Assembly: GCA_900548195.1 (NCBI GenBank)
Contig: URJQ01000095.1
Location: forward strand, 1 to 11,019
DNA: 11,019 bases
Direction: 5' to 3'
Origin: an uncultured Prevotella sp.
GTDB lineage: Bacteria > Bacteroidota > Bacteroidia > Bacteroidales > Bacteroidaceae
Part shown: piece by piece, positions 7,432-11,019 of the stretch
Layout: every line of letters starts with the position of its first letter
Position numbering within the stretch: position 1 is the stretch's first letter
Notes under the pieces: generated by a model
The model's input: only the letters and a program-made list of their open reading frames with translations
Databases searched by the model: none
Told to the model about the DNA's origin: nothing
Made by a program: the position numbers and the translations under genes

Positions 7432-10400
7432 TTAAAAGTTGACAGATAATGACATTGAAACGCTTCTGGCGAACGGATATGACGTACCGCGCTCTTCCTT
7501 AATGGTGGACCATCTGCATATATCATTCATGTATGCACTGACGGTCACGCCCTGGATGCCAATCTTATTCATGAGTTGGTAAGGCAATTCATAGGATATT
7601 CTCACTGACTCAATGGCGAGATAGTTGTTCTTCTGCACGAAGCGTGAAGACATAGGAGTGCTCTCTGTCAGTGATATTCCCTTGAATCGAGCCTTATCTC
7701 CAGGCTTGAGCCAGCGGTCATAGAGCGCACGGCGGTCCTGATTGCGTGAGAGGTCGGATGAAGATATATTCTCCACCTTGTCGTAAAGGGTGCTGCTGAA
7801 TGCGTCTCCACCGAGGCTATAGCGCAGGAAGAGGCTGCAGGAGAATCCTTTCCAATAGAATGTATTTCCCCACGTTCCCTCGATGTCAGGACGTGTATCT
7901 CCTACTTCTACCTCGTCATCGTAACTGTAATCGAATGTGTATTTGCCATTCTTAGTGATGAAAATCTCTCGTCCTGAGGCTGGGTCGATGCCGGCAGAAC
8001 GTACAGACCAGAGGGCAGTAGGACTACCTCCGTCATAGTAACGGGTCATGTTCTTGGATAGGTTTTTCTGATTAAACTGGTCGAGCTTGTCGCCCACCTT
8101 GTCATAATATGCTGTATTGTATCTGAACATGAGGCTTGTGGTCCAGTTGATTCTCTCGGAAGGATTGTAGAGGATGGCATATCTCACTGTTCCGTTGATA
8201 CCCTCATTGACCTGCTTGCCTATGTTTGCCAAGCGTGAAGTGGTACCCACAGACATCGGAATGCCGATGGAAGCGAGCAGAGGGTCAGTGTTCTTGCGAT
8301 AGTAGTCGAAAGTGACGTGGAAGCGATTCTTCACACTAAGGTCGAAACCTAAGTTGAAGTCGATGGTCTTCTGCCATGCAAGGTCAGGATCGCCGAAGCC
8401 GCTGATGAGGACACCCGTGCCGAAATAGTTCTGCATCCAGTTGTTGAACTCATAAGTGGTAAGCGTATTGTAAGAGCTGAAATTCTGGTTACCAGGGTTA
8501 CCTATTGACGCTCTGAGCTTGAGCATCTGTATTCCGCTGATGTTGTCCTTGATGAATTTCTCATTGTGTATGTTCCATCCAAGTCCGACAGCCCACGTTG
8601 TGGTGAAGCGCTTATTGGTGCCGAAGACTGATGAACCGTCAGTACGGATATTGGCATCGAGCAGGTAACGGTTGTCATAAGAGTAGCCACCATTGAAATA
8701 GAAGCTGACAGAGCGTGACTTTGAGTCATAATATCCTGGTTTTCCGCCTTCTGGATACTTATTTGAGAAGGCAGGAGTGGTGAAATTGCCTTCAGGGAAT
8801 CCCTGTGCATCAAATGACTTTGAGATGCTCTTGCTCTCCTGAAGCGTAGCACCCATCACTGCATTTACCTGATGGACATCACTGATAAGCTGACCATAGG
8901 TGACTGTGACGTCGCCGTCATAGCTGAGGTTGTCAGAACGGTTGTCGCTGTAGGAGCCCTTCTTGAGCTTCTCCACCTGGTCAAACTGTGTGTCCTGTGG
9001 TGAGCGGAAAGACTCTCCGTCACTGGTGGATTTGCTTATGCCGAAGCGTCCGCGCAACCATAACACCTGTAAAGGTCTGTATTCGAGGTTGAAATTATTG
9101 CGCACACCGAATGATTCTCCCTTACTGTAACTGTTCAGACGGTCATTCCACATAGGGTTTCCCACATTGACAGAGACATCATAGACGTCCTTGGTGTCAG
9201 CCTTGTATTCCAGCCATTTCTCCACCTTGCCGCCCTCGCCGTACTTAGGATAGTAAGGATTGGCATTGGCATACTCATAGAATTGCACTACAGGATTGTC
9301 GAACGAGGTGACATCCACAGTGAGAATATTGGAGAAAGTCAGTTTGCCCATGCGGTAAAGGAGATTGAGATTACCGCTCATCACTTCACGGTTTGACTTC
9401 TTCATCACGCCCTTGATATCGTTATAGCTCACTCCGAGACTATATCTGAACTGCTCATTTCCGCCTTCAGCATTGAGATAGTGGCGCTGATTGAATCCAG
9501 TGCGCAGAGGTTCTGACATCCAATATGTATCGACACCGCGCAGCACATTCTGCAGGAGACGGTTGTAACGCTTCTCCTGGGCTTCCTGCTGGTCTGCAAT
9601 ATTTGAAGTGAAATGGCCTGCGAGACGCTCGAATTCGAGTTTCTCGGCTGCATTCATCAGGTTATAGTCAGTGAGGTCGGCAAAAGAAATGTTGTAGTTG
9701 CCGCTATAAGATACTTTAAGTTTTCCCATTTCCGGCGACTTAGTCTCTACTACGATAACGCCGTTTGCCGCCTTGGAACCATAGATAGCTGTGGAAGCGG
9801 CGTCCTTCAGGATGGTGACAGATGCTATGCGGTCCATACTGAGGTCCATGATAGTCTGAAGGGTGGTCTCAAAACCGTCGAGGATAAACAAAGGCTGGTT
9901 AGGGTCTTGACCAAATGTCTCCTTCAGACCTACGATACTTGTCTTGCCTCGCACTTCGAGGTCTGGAAGCTTGTTAGGGTCGGAACCGAACTCATTATTC
10001 TCCAATACATTGAAAGCAGGGTCGAGAGCCTTGAGACTTTGGATAAGATTGAGGTTGCCCACATTCTTCAGTTCCTCTGCCTTATACGTCTGTGAAGAAC
10101 CGGTAAAGCTCTCTTTCTTACGTGTATAGAGACCTGTTACCACTACTTCATCGATGGCGCTCTTGTCAGTCTTGAGCACTACTTTGATTTTCTTGCCAGG
10201 TTTCTGCTTTGCAAGAATAATGGTCTGTGTCTCCATTCCGACGCATGAGACGCGGAGATTCTTGACAGAAGCAGGAAGATTCTTGATGATGAAATTTCCT
10301 TCCATGTCGGTGATGAAAGTCTCCTTTGTCCCTACTGCCTGGATGGTGACGCCCATTATCGGATCCCCCTCGTCAGCCGTGACGACAACTCCCGTGATGG

Positions 10401-10479
10401 TTGGCCAAGTGTCTTGCGCCAACGCAGCTTGCAGGCACATAATCAACGCCGCAAGCAGAAATGTCAGTTTCTTTTTCAT
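7432..10479 (-). CDS. SusC/RagA-family TonB-linked outer-membrane protein
   Basis: A TonB-dependent channel that pairs with the next gene's SusD lid to pull nutrients across the outer membrane using TonB/ExbBD energy. The 1015 residues start with a signal peptide (about 1-21, cut ALA|Q; Cys15 is not in a lipobox). A CarboxypepD-regulatory-like domain covers about 27-103. The TonB-box-like DEVVVTG is at 110-116. The plug domain covers about 125-247, including DLEVRGKTSI, LFILDGF (197-203) and VTILKDAASTAIYGSKAANGVIVVETK. The 22-strand barrel follows and ends in VSMSLSVNF, a proper terminal strand with final Phe. There is no N-terminal STN domain, so anti-sigma signalling through this protein is unlikely. 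It leads the operon, and the probable promoter lies about 165 bases upstream of its ATG. Length is normal. The substrate is unknown; peptides are possible by analogy with RagAB. Confidence 0.96.
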   Translation of the reverse strand: MKKKLTFLLAALIMCLQAALAQDTWPTITGVVVTADEGDPIMGVTIQAVGTKETFITDMEGNFIIKNLPASVKNLRVSCVGMETQTIILAKQKPGKKIKVVLKTDKSAIDEVVVTGLYTRKKESFTGSSQTYKAEELKNVGNLNLIQSLKALDPAFNVLENNEFGSDPNKLPDLEVRGKTSIVGLKETFGQDPNQPLFILDGFETTLQTIMDLSMDRIASVTILKDAASTAIYGSKAANGVIVVETKSPEMGKLKVSYSGNYNISFADLTDYNLMNAAEKLEFERLAGHFTSNIADQQEAQEKRYNRLLQNVLRGVDTYWMSEPLRTGFNQRHYLNAEGGNEQFRYSLGVSYNDIKGVMKKSNREVMSGNLNLLYRMGKLTFSNILTVDVTSFDNPVVQFYEYANANPYYPKYGEGGKVEKWLEYKADTKDVYDVSVNVGNPMWNDRLNSYSKGESFGVRNNFNLEYRPLQVLWLRGRFGISKSTSDGESFRSPQDTQFDQVEKLKKGSYSDNRSDNLSYDGDVTVTYGQLISDVHQVNAVMGATLQESKSISKSFDAQGFPEGNFTTPAFSNKYPEGGKPGYYDSKSRSVSFYFNGGYSYDNRYLLDANIRTDGSSVFGTNKRFTTTWAVGLGWNIHNEKFIKDNISGIQMLKLRASIGNPGNQNFSSYNTLTTYEFNNWMQNYFGTGVLISGFGDPDLAWQKTIDFNLGFDLSVKNRFHVTFDYYRKNTDPLLASIGIPMSVGTTSRLANIGKQVNEGINGTVRYAILYNPSERINWTTSLMFRYNTAYYDKVGDKLDQFNQKNLSKNMTRYYDGGSPTALWSVRSAGIDPASGREIFITKNGKYTFDYSYDDEVEVGDTRPDIEGTWGNTFYWKGFSCSLFLRYSLGGDAFSSTLYDKVENISSSDLSRNQDRRALYDRWLKPGDKARFKGISLTESTPMSSRFVQKNNYLAIESVRISYELPYQLMNKIGIQGVTVSAYMNDICRWSTIKEERGTSYPFARSVSMSLSVNF

Positions 10480-10644
10480 ACAGAAAAGATTTAGTTAATA
10501 AAATAATGATATTGTGTTTGTGTCCCTTTTCACAATGTTTTTGTAAGTTTAAGTCATGTAGTATCAGAGTCGATGAATAAATACAAAATATCTACGCTCT
10601 AATGTTTGTGCATGGCATTTTTTACATATTTTTCAATTTCGATG
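10480..10644 (-). promoter_or_regulatory. AT-rich 5' leader of the susC operon
   Basis: The 165 bases between the probable promoter and the susC ATG hold no gene. They are AT-rich, as is usual for Bacteroidetes leaders, and have no Shine-Dalgarno site before the ATG. A short inverted repeat TTGTG-N8-CACAA lies near 10517-10534. I recognise no riboswitch. Confidence 0.4.
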
Positions 10645-10677
10645 CAAAGGTATAGTAAAACGATGCAAATACCGCAA
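10645..10677 (-). promoter_or_regulatory. Probable Bacteroidetes-type promoter of the susC operon
   Basis: On the minus strand TACCTTTG (10645-10652) matches the Bacteroidetes -7 box TAnnTTTG. A TTG (10675-10677) lies 22 bases upstream, slightly wider than the usual 19-21. The site points at susC and is the best match in the region. The expected start is near 10638. The spacing makes this a probable call only. Confidence 0.5.
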
Positions 10678-10763
10678 CAATTTGAGTTAATAAAGGTTAA
10701 TTGACGGAAATTTGTAGGTAATAATGGGCTAATGACAACATTTTGTCTATCTTATAGCGTGTT

Positions 10764-10782
10764 TAGTGTCTAAATGACACTA
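10764..10782. promoter_or_regulatory. 19-bp palindrome, possible operator
   Basis: TAGTGTC (10764-10770) and GACACTA (10776-10782) form perfect 7-bp arms around TAAAT. The site lies about 110 bases upstream of the probable susC promoter, where an activator dimer such as a hybrid two-component regulator could bind. The factor is unknown and no regulator gene is in the window. The short loop and single arm pair could also be chance. Confidence 0.4.
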
Positions 10783-10820
10783 TGATTGATTGGGTATTAT
10801 GTTAGGGAAGCTATTAGAAT

Positions 10821-10840
10821 CCAACGGTAAAAGCCGTTGG
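10821..10840. repeat. CCAACGG hairpin
   Basis: CCAACGG (10821-10827) and CCGTTGG (10834-10840) form a perfect 7-bp GC-rich stem around a 6-base loop TAAAAG. No T-run follows on either strand. Its left arm overlaps the left inverted repeat of the 158-bp segment. It may be a dispersed palindromic repeat; that can only be confirmed by its copy number in related genomes. Confidence 0.5.
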
Positions 10841-10889
10841 CACTGGGGCGGAGAGGCGAGGTGGGACGTTGTCGGGGACGATGGTTACA

Positions 10890-10942
10890 GAAAAAAAAGA
10901 TGGTTATGATGGGCTACAAATTTTTGCCTATCATAACCATCT
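10890..10942 (-). terminator. Strong factor-independent terminator, minus strand
   Basis: AGATGGTTATGAT (10898-10910) and ATCATAACCATCT (10930-10942) are perfect 13-bp arms. GGGC (10911-10914) and GCCT (10926-10929) add four more pairs with one G-U, leaving an 11-base loop. On the minus strand the stem runs directly into eight T (the A-run 10890-10898 on the plus strand). This would end a transcript coming from a minus-strand gene beyond 11019 and so insulate the susC operon. On the plus strand no T-run follows. Confidence 0.75.
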
Positions 10943-10958
10943 GATAATGAATGGATTG

Positions 10959-11019
10959 TAATAGCTATGCTTTTACCTCCTAAAAGCTATGATATTACCT
11001 CCTAATATCTATGCTTTTA
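10959..11019. repeat. Tandem 22-bp palindromic repeat array with CCTCC/GGAGG loop
   Basis: On the plus strand the array reads as 7-base arm, CCTCC, 7-base arm, then TAT spacer. Unit one is GCTTTTA-CCTCC-TAAAAGC (10969-10987); unit two is GATATTA-CCTCC-TAATATC (10991-11009). A right half-arm TAATAGC precedes (10959-10965), and a new left arm GCTTTTA (11013-11019) ends exactly at the window edge, so the array runs on. Arms differ between units, but always in matched pairs, while the loop and spacer are constant. The minus-strand loop context is AGGAGGT, a full Shine-Dalgarno match; the plus-strand context ACCTCCT equals the anti-Shine-Dalgarno core of 16S rRNA. It is not CRISPR: spacers are three bases and constant. 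Confidence 0.8.

Larger units (their letters stand above)
10809..10966. repeat. 158-bp segment bounded by 15-bp imperfect inverted repeats
   Basis: The ends AGCTATTAGAATCCA (10809-10823) and the reverse complement at 10952-10966 (AGCTATTACAATCCA) match at 14 of 15 positions. Between them lie the CCAACGG hairpin, a GC-rich island (10841-10880, 29 of 40 bases G or C) and the long terminator hairpin. There is no open reading frame of note. The size and ends resemble a MITE-like or REP-like element, but no target-site duplication was found. The terminal GCTATTA arm is also the kind of arm used in the tandem array beyond it. Confidence 0.55.

Noticed and set aside
9613..10095. Plus-strand open frame of 160 codons inside susC
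   Set aside because: It is fully antisense to the conserved plug-domain coding region and shows no family features or start signal.
1096..10479. Polysaccharide utilisation locus
   Set aside because: A SusCD pair is present, but no glycoside hydrolase, lyase, sulfatase, esterase or surface glycan-binding domain is visible, so a glycan substrate is not supported.
7432..10479. SusC Cys15 as a lipoprotein site
   Set aside because: The surrounding residues IMCLQ do not form a lipobox, and a clear signal peptidase I site (ALA|Q) follows.
10809..10966. Complete insertion sequence
   Set aside because: The inverted repeats enclose only about 130 bases with no transposase and no target-site duplication that I could find.
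10959..11019. CRISPR array
   Set aside because: The intervals between palindromes are an invariant three bases, there are no unique spacers, and the repeat itself varies in its arms.

Overview
The window looks like two pieces of DNA from different bacterial phyla, both read on the minus strand. Positions 1 to about 1,000 look like a Clostridia (Lachnospiraceae-type) genome. They hold a tRNA-Ser(GCU) of clostridial form, a textbook TTGACA-17-TATAAT promoter in front of it, and a PlsC-type acyltransferase with an AGAGG ribosome-binding site. Positions from about 1,100 to the end look like a Bacteroidales genome (Prevotella/Bacteroides type). They hold a SusC/SusD outer-membrane importer, Bacteroidetes-only lipoprotein families, start sites with little or no Shine-Dalgarno sequence, and a TAnnTTTG-like promoter. 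The join lies somewhere in 976-1140. It may be an assembly chimera or a real transfer; the sequence alone cannot decide.

The main content is one six-gene minus-strand cluster running from 10479 down to 1096. Its order is a SusC-like TonB-dependent porin, a SusD-like lipoprotein, a DUF4843 lipoprotein, a PKD-like lipoprotein, and two TlpA-like thioredoxin-fold proteins. The first four genes are separated by 12 to 46 bases and are surely co-transcribed. The two TlpA genes follow gaps of 83 and 157 bases, each holding a strong hairpin. The likely machine has SusC as the outer-membrane channel, SusD as its lid, the two extra lipoproteins as accessory subunits, and the TlpA pair as periplasmic disulfide reductases. 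No glycan-degrading enzyme and no regulator lie in the window, so a polysaccharide substrate is not supported. Peptides, disulfide-bearing molecules or metal chelates are possible, but this is inference.

The 540 bases upstream of susC (10480-11019) hold no gene but much structure. There is a probable promoter, a TAGTGTC-N5-GACACTA palindrome, a CCAACGG hairpin, a G-rich island, and a long terminator-like hairpin with a T8 tail on the minus strand. The window ends inside a tandem array of 22-bp units. Each complete unit is a 7-bp palindrome around an invariant CCTCC/GGAGG loop, and the arms change together between units. The terminator and the CCAACGG hairpin lie inside a 158-bp segment bounded by 15-bp inverted repeats (14 of 15 matching) that carry the same kind of arm. 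This array is the least familiar structure in the window.
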